Shown one piece after another: positions 18,808 to 28,298 of a DNA stretch of 64,000 nt; the stretch's first letter is position 1, and each line of letters begins with the position of its first letter. Under the pieces are notes generated by a model. The model was not told the origin of the DNA. It saw only the letters and a list, made by a program, of their open reading frames with translations, and did no database searches. Location of the stretch: the NCBI RefSeq assembly GCF_018555435.2, contig NZ_JAFEJT020000008.1, positions 18,999 through 82,998 on the forward strand, given 5' to 3'. The stretch is from Bifidobacterium amazonense. Lineage in GTDB: Bacteria > Actinomycetota > Actinomycetes > Actinomycetales > Bifidobacteriaceae. Both the position numbers and the translations under genes were made by a program.

Positions 18808-21417
18808 ATGCCAGGAGCAAACCTCACCCGCATCGAAGCCGAAGAGCGCAAGGCCGTCGTCGCGGCGCCCATCCACTACGCCGTCTCGCTCGACCTGACC
18901 GTCGGCGCGAAGAACTTCGGATCCACCGCCGTCATCACGTTCGACGCCAAGCCGGGCGCCTCCACCTTCCTCGACCTGATCGCCGACGAAGTGTCCGAAA
19001 TCACGCTCAACGGCGTCGCCCTCGACCCGGCCATGGCCTACGCCGACAGTCGTATCGAACTGACCGACCTCAAGGAGCACAACGAGGTCGTCGTCAAGGC
19101 GCTGTGCCGCTACTCCAACACCGGCGAGGGCCTGCACCGCTCCGTCGACCCGTCCGACGGCAACGTCTATCTGTACTCCCAGTTCGAAGTACCGGACGCG
19201 CGCCGCGTCTACGCCGTGTTCGACCAGCCCGACCTCAAGGCCACGTTCGACTTCGACGTGCTCGCCGCCTCCAGCTGGATCGTCACCTCGAACATGCCGG
19301 TCAAGTCCGTCGACGCGACCGACCGCACCACCGAGGACGGCACGCTCGGCGACCATGAGGCCGAAGCCGTCAAGCACTGGACGTTCGAGACCACGCCGGT
19401 CATGAGCTCCTACCTGACCGCGATCTGCGCCGGCCCGTACGCCGAATGGCACACCGCCTACCGCAACGAGGACGGCCGCGTCGTGCCGATGGCCCAGTAC
19501 TGCCGCCGCTCGCTCGCCGACGCGTTCGCCAAGGACGTCGACTACCTGTTCGACATCACCAAGAAGGGCTTCGCGTTCTACGACAAGACGTGGGGCGTGC
19601 CCTACCCGTACGCCAAGTTCGACCAGATCTACGTGCCCGAGTACAACGCGGGCGCGATGGAGAACATCGGCATGGTCACCATCCGCGACTCCTACGTGTT
19701 CGATTCGAAGGTCACCGACGCGCTCGCCGAACGCCGCGTCGTCACCGTGCTGCACGAGCTCGCCCACATGTGGTTCGGCGACTACGTGACGATGAAGTGG
19801 TGGAACGACCTGTGGCTCAACGAGTCGTTCGCCGAGTTCACGTCCACGCTCGCCACCGCCGAGGCGACCGAATGGCACGACGCGTGGGCCACGTTCTGCT
19901 CCGGCGAGAAGAGCTGGGCGCTGCGCCAGGACCAGCTGTCCACCACGCACCCGATCGTCGCCCCGATCAACGACCTCAACGACACGTACGTCAACTTCGA
20001 CGGCATCACCTACGCCAAGGGCGCCTCCGTCTTGAAGCAGCTCGCGTTCTACGTGGGCCGCGAGAAGTTCTTCAAGGGCATCAACGCGTATCTCAACAAG
20101 CACGCGTACTCCAACGCGACCCTCGCCGACCTGCTGGGCGAGCTGGAGCTCACCTCCGGCCGCGACCTGAAGGCGTGGAGCGCCCAGTGGCTCGAACAGT
20201 CCGGCATCAACACGATCGCCACCGAGGTCGAGACCGCGGCCGACGGCACGATCGAATCGCTCACGCTCAAGCAGAGCGCGCCGATCGAGCACCCGGTGCT
20301 GCGTTCGCACCGTCTCGCCGTCGGCTTCTACGACGAGGATCCGGCCACCGGCAGGATCGTGCGCACCGACCGTTTCGAACTCGACGTCGACGGCGAGGAG
20401 ACGTCCGTCGCCGCGGCCGCGGGCCGCAGGCGTCCGGCGCTCATCCTCGTGAACGACGATGACCTGACGTACACCAAGCTGCGCTTCGACGACGCGTCGC
20501 TCGCGTTCGCGATCGAGAACCTGCACCGTTTCGACGACGCGCTCGCCCGCGCCGTGATCTGGCTCGCGCTGTGGGACATGACCCGCGACGGCGAACTGGC
20601 CGCCGCCGAGTTCGTCGACACCACGCTGCGACTGCTCGCCACCGAAACAGAGTCGACCACGTTCCGCTACGCGCTCGGCTGCATGAGCACCGCCGCATGG
20701 CACTACACCGCGCCGGCCTCCCGCGCCGAGGTCATCGAGCATGTGGCCGCCGAACTGTGGAAGCTCGCCTCCGCCGCGCCGGCCGGCTCCGACCAGCAGT
20801 TCCAGCTCGCCACCGCCTACCTCGGCTACGGCGAGGAGGGCGACGAGGCGTTCGCCGCCAACGCGAAGGGCCTGCTCGACGGCACGGTCAAGCTCGACGG
20901 CCTTGAGATCGACAACAACTTCAGCTGGACGCTCGTCAACGCGCTCGCCTCGGTGAACGTGTTCGACGAGGCCGACATCGACGCGCAGCTCGCCAAGCGC
21001 GACACCACCGAGAACCGCGAGTTCGCCTACGGCGCCCGCGCGGTGCGCGGCACGGCCGACGCGAAGGCGTGGGCGTGGGACCAGGCGCTCAACAACGACG
21101 AGCTGACCAACTCGCAGCTCGAGGCCGTGGCCCGTGGATTCGCCGCCACCCCGCGCGCCGATCTGGCCCAGCCGTACGCGGAGCAGTACTTCGCGACCGT
21201 CGACTGGATCTGGGAGCACAAGACGTTCCACATGGCCGAGGCGCTGCTCGAGGGTCTGTACCCGATCTACGCCGACCCGGCCACGCTCGTCGAGCTCGGC
21301 AACGCGTGGCTGTCCAGCCACGAGACCGCCGACAACGCGCTGCAGCGCATCATCCGCGGCAACGTGGAATCCTCGCAGCGCACCCTCAAGGTCCGCGACT
21401 TCAACGCGGCGCTGTAA
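18808..21417 (+). CDS. pepN: Aminopeptidase N (M1 zinc metallopeptidase)
   Basis: An 869-residue cytoplasmic M1 aminopeptidase that removes N-terminal residues from peptides, supplying amino acids after peptide uptake. The exopeptidase motif GAMEN is at 282-286. The zinc site HELAH is at 316-320 with the third ligand Glu339 in NESFAEF. The C-terminal half is the ERAP1-like helical domain typical of the actinobacterial PepN form. The ATG at 18808 has an AAGGAG site 5 bases away; the frame is open far upstream but that part overlaps rnj. No signal peptide is present. Confidence 0.95.
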   Translation: MPGANLTRIEAEERKAVVAAPIHYAVSLDLTVGAKNFGSTAVITFDAKPGASTFLDLIADEVSEITLNGVALDPAMAYADSRIELTDLKEHNEVVVKALCRYSNTGEGLHRSVDPSDGNVYLYSQFEVPDARRVYAVFDQPDLKATFDFDVLAASSWIVTSNMPVKSVDATDRTTEDGTLGDHEAEAVKHWTFETTPVMSSYLTAICAGPYAEWHTAYRNEDGRVVPMAQYCRRSLADAFAKDVDYLFDITKKGFAFYDKTWGVPYPYAKFDQIYVPEYNAGAMENIGMVTIRDSYVFDSKVTDALAERRVVTVLHELAHMWFGDYVTMKWWNDLWLNESFAEFTSTLATAEATEWHDAWATFCSGEKSWALRQDQLSTTHPIVAPINDLNDTYVNFDGITYAKGASVLKQLAFYVGREKFFKGINAYLNKHAYSNATLADLLGELELTSGRDLKAWSAQWLEQSGINTIATEVETAADGTIESLTLKQSAPIEHPVLRSHRLAVGFYDEDPATGRIVRTDRFELDVDGEETSVAAAAGRRRPALILVNDDDLTYTKLRFDDASLAFAIENLHRFDDALARAVIWLALWDMTRDGELAAAEFVDTTLRLLATETESTTFRYALGCMSTAAWHYTAPASRAEVIEHVAAELWKLASAAPAGSDQQFQLATAYLGYGEEGDEAFAANAKGLLDGTVKLDGLEIDNNFSWTLVNALASVNVFDEADIDAQLAKRDTTENREFAYGARAVRGTADAKAWAWDQALNNDELTNSQLEAVARGFAATPRADLAQPYAEQYFATVDWIWEHKTFHMAEALLEGLYPIYADPATLVELGNAWLSSHETADNALQRIIRGNVESSQRTLKVRDFNAAL

Positions 21418-21495
21418 GGCGCACGACGGTCGGGGCCGCTTCGGCGGCCCATGACGCGAGAGCGGCCTGTGACATGAAGCGGCCTGCGCCGCGCG

Positions 21496-21629
21496 ACAAA
21501 TCCGGGATACGAGGCCACTCGTCCCGGATTTGTTGCATTGAGGGCCGGTCAATGCAAGGAATCCGGGAAACCGGGGCTGATCTCCCGGATTCCTTGCGCT
21601 TAGGCCCAGTCAGCGCAACGAATCCGGGA
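21496..21629 (+). repeat. Array of hairpins sharing an AATCCGGGA core
   Basis: In the 395-base gap between pepN and glmM lie four consecutive inverted repeats: 21496-21507 with 21522-21533 (12 bp), 21534-21541 with 21549-21556 (8 bp), 21554-21568 with 21583-21597 (15 bp), and 21596-21600 with 21612-21616 (5 bp). The first and third contain the same AATCCGGGA core in their stems, and a third copy of the core stands at 21621-21629. Neighbouring hairpins share 2-3 bases. It may end pepN transcription or regulate glmM; the rest of the gap (21630-21812) shows only the glmM ribosome site. Confidence 0.65.
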
Positions 21630-21812
21630 ACCGGGCGTTTTTCGATTCCGCGTCGATGCCGGCATCGGCCGCCCGGACCGGTGAAAGGCCGGCCGTTCGA
21701 ACGAAATGCGAGGAAAACGGGCAGTGTTGCGCGTGGGGGAGTGACGGGGACGGGCCGGTTGGGTACGATGGGTTGCGGTAAACGACCACTCATGGGTAGA
21801 GGAAGTATCGAC

Positions 21813-23201
21813 ATGCCGAAGATGTTTGGAACCGATGGTGTACGAGGATTGGCGAACCGCGACCTGACCGCAAGGCTCGCGCTCGATCTGGGAGACGCGG
21901 CCGTGCGCGTGCTCGGCAAGGCCGGCGCCCGCGACGAGAACCAGCCGGAGGGACGCCGCCGCGCGCTCGTGGGCCGCGACACGCGTGTGTCCGGCGACTT
22001 CCTCGCCTCCGCGCTGTCCGCGGGCATGTCCGCCGGCGGCTTCGACGTGATCGACGCGGGCATCATCCCCACGCCGGGCGTCGCCTACCTGACCAGCGTG
22101 CTCAACGTCGAGATGGGCGCCGTCATCTCCGCCTCCCACAACCCGATGCCCGACAACGGCATCAAGTTCTTCGCCCGCGGCGGCTTCAAGCTGCCCGACG
22201 CCAAGGAGGACGAGATCGAGGCCGTGCTCGGCCAGGACTGGGAGCGTCCGACCGGCGCCGGCGTCGGCCGCGTCAGCCACGACACGGTGACCGCCACCAA
22301 CCTGTACATCGACCATCTGGTCTCCACCATCGCCCCGCTCAACCCGGACAAGACCCAGCCCAAGCCGCTCAAGGGCCTCAAGATCGTGGCCGACTGCGCC
22401 AACGGCGCCACCTCCGTGGTCGCCCCCGAGGCGCTGCGTCGCGCCGGCGCCGAGGTCATGGTCATCAACGCCTCGCCGGACGGATACAACATCAACAAGC
22501 ACGCCGGCTCCACGCACCCCGAGCAGCTGCAGGCCATGGTCAAGGCCACCGACGCGGTGATGGGCGTCGCGTTCGACGGCGACGCCGACCGCTGCCTCGC
22601 GGTCGACGAGGACGGCAACATGGTCAACGGCGATCAGATCATGGGCATCCTCGCCCGTGCCAAGAAGGAAGCCGGCAAGCTCGCCGACAACACGCTCGTC
22701 GTCACCGTCATGAGCAACCTCGGTTTGAAGCTCGCCCTGCGCGACATGGGCATCAAGACCGTGCAGACCGCCGTCGGCGACCGCTACGTGCTCGAGGAGA
22801 TGCTGCGCGGCGGCTACACGCTCGGCGGCGAACAGTCCGGCCACGTCATCAACCGCGAATTCGCCACCACCGGCGACGGCACGCTCACCGCGCTCACCCT
22901 GTGCAACGAGGTCGTCCGCTCCGGCAAGAGCCTCAAGGAGCTCGCCGCCGACTTCCCGCAGCTGCCGCAGACGCTCGTCAACGTGCCGAACGTCGACAAG
23001 ATGGCCGCCACCACCAACGCGAAGGTGCAGGCCGCCGTCGAACGCGAGGAGAAGCTGCTCGGCGACACCGGCCGTGTGCTGCTGCGCCCCTCCGGCACCG
23101 AGCCGCTCGTGCGCGTCATGGCCGAGGCCGCCACGCAGGAGCAGGCCGACGAGGTGTGCGCCCGCCTCGCCAAGGTCGTCGCCGACGAGCTTGCCCTGTA
23201 A
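21813..23201 (+). CDS. glmM: Phosphoglucosamine mutase
   Basis: A 462-residue enzyme that converts glucosamine-6-phosphate to glucosamine-1-phosphate for UDP-GlcNAc and peptidoglycan synthesis. The active serine is Ser108 in ISASHNP. The magnesium loop DGDADR is at 255-260, and the C-terminal phosphate-binding RPSGTEPL motif is present. The N-terminus MFGTDGVRG is typical of GlmM rather than of general phosphomannomutases. GAGGAAG stands before the ATG. def follows 53 bases later. Confidence 0.96.
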   Translation: MPKMFGTDGVRGLANRDLTARLALDLGDAAVRVLGKAGARDENQPEGRRRALVGRDTRVSGDFLASALSAGMSAGGFDVIDAGIIPTPGVAYLTSVLNVEMGAVISASHNPMPDNGIKFFARGGFKLPDAKEDEIEAVLGQDWERPTGAGVGRVSHDTVTATNLYIDHLVSTIAPLNPDKTQPKPLKGLKIVADCANGATSVVAPEALRRAGAEVMVINASPDGYNINKHAGSTHPEQLQAMVKATDAVMGVAFDGDADRCLAVDEDGNMVNGDQIMGILARAKKEAGKLADNTLVVTVMSNLGLKLALRDMGIKTVQTAVGDRYVLEEMLRGGYTLGGEQSGHVINREFATTGDGTLTALTLCNEVVRSGKSLKELAADFPQLPQTLVNVPNVDKMAATTNAKVQAAVEREEKLLGDTGRVLLRPSGTEPLVRVMAEAATQEQADEVCARLAKVVADELAL

Positions 23202-23254
23202 CCCGACCGGTCGTCATCGAAATCATCAGCTCCCGTACAAGGAACACCACGAAT

Positions 23255-23908
23255 ATGTTTGGAAAGAACTCCAAAGTCGACATCGAACTCAACCGCGCCG
23301 TCGAACAGCTCATCAAAACCGGCGGCAAGGAGCACATCCTGCCGATTGTGCAGGCCGGCGAGCCCGTCCTGCGCCAGGAAACCGCGCCGTATGCCGGCCA
23401 GCTGAGCCGCAAGACGCTCGACAAGCTCATCGACACCATGCACACCACCATGCTCGAAGCGCCCGGCGTCGGTCTCGCCGCCACGCAGATCGGCCTCGGC
23501 CTCGCGCTCGCCGTCGTCGAGGACCATGTGCGCGACGACGAGGACGATCCGCGTGAAATCGCCGAATTCCCGTTCCACGTCATCATCAACCCCAGCTACG
23601 AGCCGGCCGGCGAGGAGACCCGCAGCTTCTACGAAGGCTGCCTGAGCTTCGACGGCTATCAGGCCGTGCGCAGGCGCTGGCTTGACATCACCGCCCGCTG
23701 GCAGGACGAGGACGGCAAACAGCACGAGGAGCATCTGCACGGCTGGCCGGCCCGCATCTTCCAGCACGAGACCGACCATCTGAGCGGCGAACTGTACATC
23801 GACAAGGCCGAGATCCGCTCGCTCGCCACCACCGAGAACCTCGAGGACCTGTGGGCCGAGGATCCGGTGCCCACCGAGGCCGCCGAAGAGCTCGGATTCG
23901 ACCTGTGA
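23255..23908 (+). CDS. def: Peptide deformylase
   Basis: A 217-residue metalloenzyme that removes the formyl group from nascent proteins, the counterpart of fmt at 38875. The three family motifs are complete: GVGLAATQ at 71-78, EGCLS with metal ligand Cys129, and QHETDH with His171, Glu172 and His175. It has an N-terminal extension of about 25 residues and a Glu-rich tail. AAGGA lies 12 bases before the ATG, a long spacing. Its stop overlaps the GTG start of the next gene (GTGA). Confidence 0.95.
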   Translation: MFGKNSKVDIELNRAVEQLIKTGGKEHILPIVQAGEPVLRQETAPYAGQLSRKTLDKLIDTMHTTMLEAPGVGLAATQIGLGLALAVVEDHVRDDEDDPREIAEFPFHVIINPSYEPAGEETRSFYEGCLSFDGYQAVRRRWLDITARWQDEDGKQHEEHLHGWPARIFQHETDHLSGELYIDKAEIRSLATTENLEDLWAEDPVPTEAAEELGFDL

Positions 23909-25362
23909 ACGCTGCCGGTCCGCGATCCGTGGGCACGACGCGCCCCGGACTGGAATGGCTCGAATCAGCCAAGGACGACATCGGCATGTGGTCCGCCACC
24001 ATGCCGAAGGACGCCGACGGGCGTGCGATCGACTGGAACTGGATCCGCTCGCTCGACCTCGCCGTCGGCGTAGGCCGCGCGTCCGACGACGATCTTGAAC
24101 CGGGAGCCGCATCCGACCTGCACGATCTGATCGCACGCGACTACGCCGTACGCGACCGGCTCGAGCCGGTCATCGCGCAGTGCAGCACCGCGTTCATGAC
24201 CGACTTCGACCGCATCATCTCGTCCTACCGTCTGCCGCGCGCGCTCGCCTACGCCAACCGGCGTCTCAACGACGAAATCGCGCTGCTCATCGAACGCGGC
24301 GTCGCCGAAGGCCGCTGGACCGTGACCGAAGAACGCCGCCGACGCACCACCGTGCCCGTCCTGCACGCCACGGACGGCAACGATGCGGCGCTCGCCGACA
24401 TCCAGGACCGCAGCGCCGACGTCGCGAACGCGCGCGCCGACCGTCGCGGCAGACAGCGCGAGCAGGAACGGGCCGGACGACGCGACATGCTGCGCGCCAA
24501 CCTCGGCGGCGCCACGTCGCAGGCCGGTTCGGCCACGCTGTTCGGCGGCGGCGATCCGACGCGCAACGATCGATCTCCGCGTGCCGACTCCGAGGCGAGA
24601 CTGCGTGACTATCGTCGGCCCGACTGGCGCGACGCCTACCTGCCCGGCCGCGACGTCGACGCCGTCATGGGCATCGACATCGAGACCACCGGCATCGATC
24701 CGGCCCGCGTGTACATCATCGACGTCGGCTTCGAATTCATGAACATGGCGTCGGACGCCCCCGCGCAGGGAAACGCCTACCGGTACGAGCAGGACTACTA
24801 CGAGGCCGGCGACGCCTACGGGCAGTCGCGGCTCGCATTCGGCGTGCCCGCACGCGCCGCGCGGCTCGACAACAAGGTCATCCGCGACCTGACCGGCATC
24901 GACGTGCGCGAACGCGGCCCCGCAAGCGGCCTGCGACTGTTCGAAGAATGGCCCGCCGCCCAGCAGGGGCTCCTGCGCCGCCTCGAGGCGCAGCCGTACG
25001 TGGCGCACAACGCGACGTTCGAACACGGGTTCTTCATGCTCAACGTCGCCGGATATGCGGAAAGCTACCGTGCCGGCAACATCACCATCATCGACACCAT
25101 GCCGATGAGCAAACGCTGGGATCCCGGCTCCGAACCCGACGACGAGCACCCGTACGGCGACAACAAGCTCGACTCATACGCCAAACGGCAGGGCGCGCTG
25201 TCCGCGGAGCACAACGAACGGCATCTCGGCCTCGAAGACGCGCACATCATGCTCGTGGCGATGAAGCATCATCTCCGAGAACTGCGCGCCGAAGGACGCG
25301 GACCATGGGGATCGGGCGGCGTCGGCGGCGTCGGCGGCAAACGCTGCGGACGCCGGCGCTGA
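23905..25362 (+). CDS. DEDDh 3'-5' exonuclease (DNA polymerase III epsilon-like)
   Basis: A 485-residue protein whose GTG start overlaps the def stop by 4 bases, indicating translational coupling. The N-terminal 250 residues are helical, Arg-rich and of no recognised family. The C-terminal half is an RNase T/DnaQ-type exonuclease: ExoI motif DIETTG with Asp258 and Glu260, ExoII motif HNATFEHGF, and ExoIII motif HLGLED. The tail is Gly/Arg-rich. It is too divergent to call the replicative epsilon subunit; a repair or RNA-processing exonuclease is more likely. A downstream ATG near 23986 is possible but would abandon the coupling. Confidence 0.8.
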   Translation: MNAAGPRSVGTTRPGLEWLESAKDDIGMWSATMPKDADGRAIDWNWIRSLDLAVGVGRASDDDLEPGAASDLHDLIARDYAVRDRLEPVIAQCSTAFMTDFDRIISSYRLPRALAYANRRLNDEIALLIERGVAEGRWTVTEERRRRTTVPVLHATDGNDAALADIQDRSADVANARADRRGRQREQERAGRRDMLRANLGGATSQAGSATLFGGGDPTRNDRSPRADSEARLRDYRRPDWRDAYLPGRDVDAVMGIDIETTGIDPARVYIIDVGFEFMNMASDAPAQGNAYRYEQDYYEAGDAYGQSRLAFGVPARAARLDNKVIRDLTGIDVRERGPASGLRLFEEWPAAQQGLLRRLEAQPYVAHNATFEHGFFMLNVAGYAESYRAGNITIIDTMPMSKRWDPGSEPDDEHPYGDNKLDSYAKRQGALSAEHNERHLGLEDAHIMLVAMKHHLRELRAEGRGPWGSGGVGGVGGKRCGRRR

Positions 25363-25427
25363 CGAGCTGACGGCCCGGCGCGCGGCAATCGGCGGCAACG
25401 CCGCCACGCTCCTCGCACAGGCATGCC

Positions 25428-25433
25428 TATAAT
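25428..25433 (+). promoter_or_regulatory. Consensus -10 box of the peptide-importer operon
   Basis: A perfect TATAAT 70 bases before the start of the binding-protein gene. No good -35 box is present at 16-18 bases upstream, which suggests dependence on an activator or an extended -10 element. Confidence 0.55.
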
Positions 25434-25503
25434 GACTCGCGGCGGTCGACCCGAAGCCGGGCGGCCAGCCGCAAGTCATTACAGACAACCCAAGAGGAAG
25501 AAC

Positions 25504-27153
25504 ATGTCCGAACCCAACGGTGCGCACGGCAACGCCGGCGCAACCACAGACAACGCAACCGCAGCAACCACCGACGCCAGCCTTGAAAACCGCGCCAAAA
25601 CCCCGAACCACGGCCCCACATGGTGGCTGTGGACCGTCATCGCCGTCATCGTCGTCGCGGCCATCGCCATCGGCGTCAACCTCGTCAAACCCAAGACGGA
25701 CGCGCAAGGCAACCCATCCACCGTCGAAACCGGCGGCAAGACGGCCGACACCGTCACCATCGGCCTCAAACTCGCCCCCACCAACCTCGACATCCGCAAC
25801 ACGTCCGGCTCCGCGCTCGACCAGATCCTCATCGGCAACGTGTACGAAGGACTCGTCGCCCGCGACGAAAACAACCAGGTCACGCCCGCCATCGCCAAAA
25901 GCTGGGACGAAAGCAAGGACGGCCTGACCTACACGTTCCACCTCAACGAGAACATGACGTTCTCCAACGGCGACGCGCTCACCGCCGAAGACGTGAGCTG
26001 GTCCATCAACCAGCTCATCAAGAACCAGTACCACGACGCCGACAGCCTCAGCATGGTCAAGTCCGTCGCCGCCGACGACAACGCGAACACCGTGACGATC
26101 ACGCTCAGCACCGCCAACTCGAACCTGCTGTGGACGCTCACCGGCCGCCCCGGCCTCGTCTTCGACAAGGACGCGACCTACGACGCGAAGACCGAGGCGA
26201 TCGGCTCCGGCCCGTACACCGTCTCCAAGTTCGTCGCCAACGATTCGATCACGCTCAAGGCCAACCCGAAGTACTGGGGCACGCACAAGGCCAAGACGCA
26301 GACCGTCATCGTCAAATACCTCGCCGACGACAACGCGGCCGTCAACGCGCTCAAATCCGGCGACGTGCAGGTACTCGCGCCCATCACCGAAAACCTCGCA
26401 TCGCCGTTCACCTCCGATAGCGAGCATTACACCGTCAAGGCCGGCGACGACACCGACAAGTACGTGATGGCGTTCAACTCCAAGGGCAAGAACACGTCCG
26501 ACAAGCGCGTGCGCCAGGCCATCCGCTACGCCATCGACCACGACGAGCTCATCGCCTCGCGCGGCGGCGCCGACAAGGCACTCGGCGGACCCATCCCGTC
26601 CCTCGACCCCGGCTACGAGGACCTGACCGGCCTCTACCCGCACGATGAAGCCAAGGCCAAGGCGCTCATGCAGGAGGCCGGCTACAGCACCGACAAGCCG
26701 CTCACGCTCACCCTCACCTACGCGAACATCTACGGCACCGAACTCGGCGACCAGCTGCGCTCGCAGCTCGCCAGGATCGGCATCGACCTCAAGGTCAACG
26801 TCGTCGAATTCTCCACCTGGCTGCAGGACGTGTACACGAACAAGGACTACGACATCTCGCTCGTCGACCACAACGAAAGCCACGACTTCTACCAGTGGGC
26901 CGACCCGACCTACTACTACAACTACGACAACGCCGAAGTGCAGAAGCTGTACGCGCAGGCGATCGCCGCCACCAGCGACGACCAGCGCGACGAACTGCTC
27001 GCCAAGGCCGCCAAGCTCGTCTCCGAGGACGCGCCCGCCGACTGGCTGTTCAACTACCGCGTCACCACCGCATGGGCGAACGGCGTGTCCGGCTTCCCGG
27101 TCAACCTCAACCAGACCCTCCTGCCGCTCTACGACGTCACCTACACGAAGTAG
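25504..27153 (+). CDS. Peptide/nickel-type ABC transporter substrate-binding protein (SBP_bac_5)
   Basis: A 549-residue extracellular solute-binding protein of the Opp/Dpp/Nik family. A 40-residue cytoplasmic N-terminus is followed by a single membrane helix at about 41-62 (WWLWTVIAVIVVAAIAIGV). There is no lipobox cysteine, so the protein seems held by a signal anchor rather than a lipid. The family core starts near residue 80 (YEGLVARDE, NGDALTAEDV, GSGPYTV, IRYAIDHDEL). AGAGGAAG precedes the ATG. It begins an operon with two permeases and two ATPases. Ligand cannot be read from sequence; oligopeptides are likely. Confidence 0.9.
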   Translation: MSEPNGAHGNAGATTDNATAATTDASLENRAKTPNHGPTWWLWTVIAVIVVAAIAIGVNLVKPKTDAQGNPSTVETGGKTADTVTIGLKLAPTNLDIRNTSGSALDQILIGNVYEGLVARDENNQVTPAIAKSWDESKDGLTYTFHLNENMTFSNGDALTAEDVSWSINQLIKNQYHDADSLSMVKSVAADDNANTVTITLSTANSNLLWTLTGRPGLVFDKDATYDAKTEAIGSGPYTVSKFVANDSITLKANPKYWGTHKAKTQTVIVKYLADDNAAVNALKSGDVQVLAPITENLASPFTSDSEHYTVKAGDDTDKYVMAFNSKGKNTSDKRVRQAIRYAIDHDELIASRGGADKALGGPIPSLDPGYEDLTGLYPHDEAKAKALMQEAGYSTDKPLTLTLTYANIYGTELGDQLRSQLARIGIDLKVNVVEFSTWLQDVYTNKDYDISLVDHNESHDFYQWADPTYYYNYDNAEVQKLYAQAIAATSDDQRDELLAKAAKLVSEDAPADWLFNYRVTTAWANGVSGFPVNLNQTLLPLYDVTYTK

Positions 27154-27193
27154 TTCGTCGTTGTAACGGGGATATCCTGTTCCAGCGTTGGCC

Positions 27194-27281
27194 GCGTGAG
27201 GCTGGGATGTCCTATTCCCGACACGCTCCGGGCCGCTCGGCCAAGTCATACGGTCGGAAACAGGACATCCCAGCCTCACGC
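27194..27281 (+). repeat. Conserved-loop hairpin element, copy A
   Basis: Between the binding-protein and permease genes. The outer stem is a perfect 20 bp (27194-27213 with 27262-27281), then a 4x4 internal loop, then a 5-bp inner stem CCGAC/GTCGG (27218-27222 with 27253-27257), closing a 30-base loop at 27223-27252. The loop matches copy B at 29264-29293 in 28 of 30 positions although the outer stems differ in sequence. Bases 27168-27183 resemble the left arm and could pair with 27256-27271 instead, giving an alternative fold. Confidence 0.8.
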
Positions 27282-27320
27282 TCGTTACGTTGTTATGTCG
27301 CGTTGATGTAAGGAAGTGAT

Positions 27321-28298
27321 ATGCGATTCGTTGTTCGCAGGTTGCTGCTGTTTGCGGCGGCGCTGTTCGGCGTGTCCGTCGTCGTGTTCGCGGCGCTGCG
27401 CGTGCTGCCGGGCGACGTCGCGTCGGTGATGGCGGGACTCAACTCGCCGGCCTCGCGCGTCGAGGCGCTGCGCGAACAGTTCGGATTGAACCGGCCGCTG
27501 CCCGTGCAGTACATCGACTGGGCGGGTGGATTGCTGCGCGGCGACTTCGGCACGTCGATCCTGACCGGCCGGTCCGTCACGTCGCTGATCGCCGCACGCG
27601 CGTCGATCACGTTCCCGCTCATCGTGCTCGGCCTGCTCATCGCGATCGCGATCGGCGTGCCGCTCGGCGTCGCGGCGACGCTCGCACGCTCGTCCGCGGC
27701 CCGTACCGCGTTCCACGTCGCCGGACTGATCGGCGGTGCGATTCCCGCATTGTGGGGCGGACTGCTGCTCATCCTGCTGTTCTCGCGCGGCACCGGACTC
27801 ATCGGACTGTTCCCCTCGCAGGGCTTCCCGCTCGACGGATGGGCCGCGCCCGGACAGGCCATCTGGTCGCTGATCCTGCCGGCGCTCACCGTCGGCATCA
27901 TCGTCGGCGCGTCGCTGATGCGCTACACGCGTTCGGCGCTCGGCGACATCGCCGGATCCGGGCGCATCGACATGGCCATGGCCTGCGGCATGACGCGCGC
28001 GCAGGCCGTGATCGGCGTCGGACTGCGACTCGCCATGCCGCAGCTCGTCTCGGTCATCGGCCTCACGTTCGCGGAAATGATCACCGGCGTCATGGTCATT
28101 GAGAACCTGTTCGCCCTGCCCGGCATCGGCTCGGGACTGGTCACCGACGTGGGCAACCGCGACCTGATCGCCGTACAGAGCGAACTGTTCATGCTCGCCG
28201 CGTTCTTCCTGCTGGTCGGCCTGATCGTCGACCTGCTGCACCGCGCGCTCGACCCGCGGCTGGCAACGGCAGCGGACGCTTCGGAGGTGACCGCATGA
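27321..28298 (+). CDS. ABC transporter permease, DppB/OppB family
   Basis: A 325-residue inner-membrane subunit with six predicted membrane helices. The N-terminus (RRLLLFAAALFGVSVVVFAALRVLPGD) is the classic DppB pattern, and the EAA-type ATPase-contact region lies near SGRIDMAMACGMTRAQAV. TAAGGAAG stands before the ATG. Its stop overlaps the next start (ATGA). It forms the translocation channel with the following permease. Confidence 0.92.
   Translation: MRFVVRRLLLFAAALFGVSVVVFAALRVLPGDVASVMAGLNSPASRVEALREQFGLNRPLPVQYIDWAGGLLRGDFGTSILTGRSVTSLIAARASITFPLIVLGLLIAIAIGVPLGVAATLARSSAARTAFHVAGLIGGAIPALWGGLLLILLFSRGTGLIGLFPSQGFPLDGWAAPGQAIWSLILPALTVGIIVGASLMRYTRSALGDIAGSGRIDMAMACGMTRAQAVIGVGLRLAMPQLVSVIGLTFAEMITGVMVIENLFALPGIGSGLVTDVGNRDLIAVQSELFMLAAFFLLVGLIVDLLHRALDPRLATAADASEVTA

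Noticed and set aside
18775..21552. A 925-codon open frame on the minus strand across pepN
   Set aside because: It lies antisense to the clearly conserved aminopeptidase. Its translation is Val/Glu/Arg/Gly-rich with no family motif, as expected for the reverse frame of a GC-rich gene.
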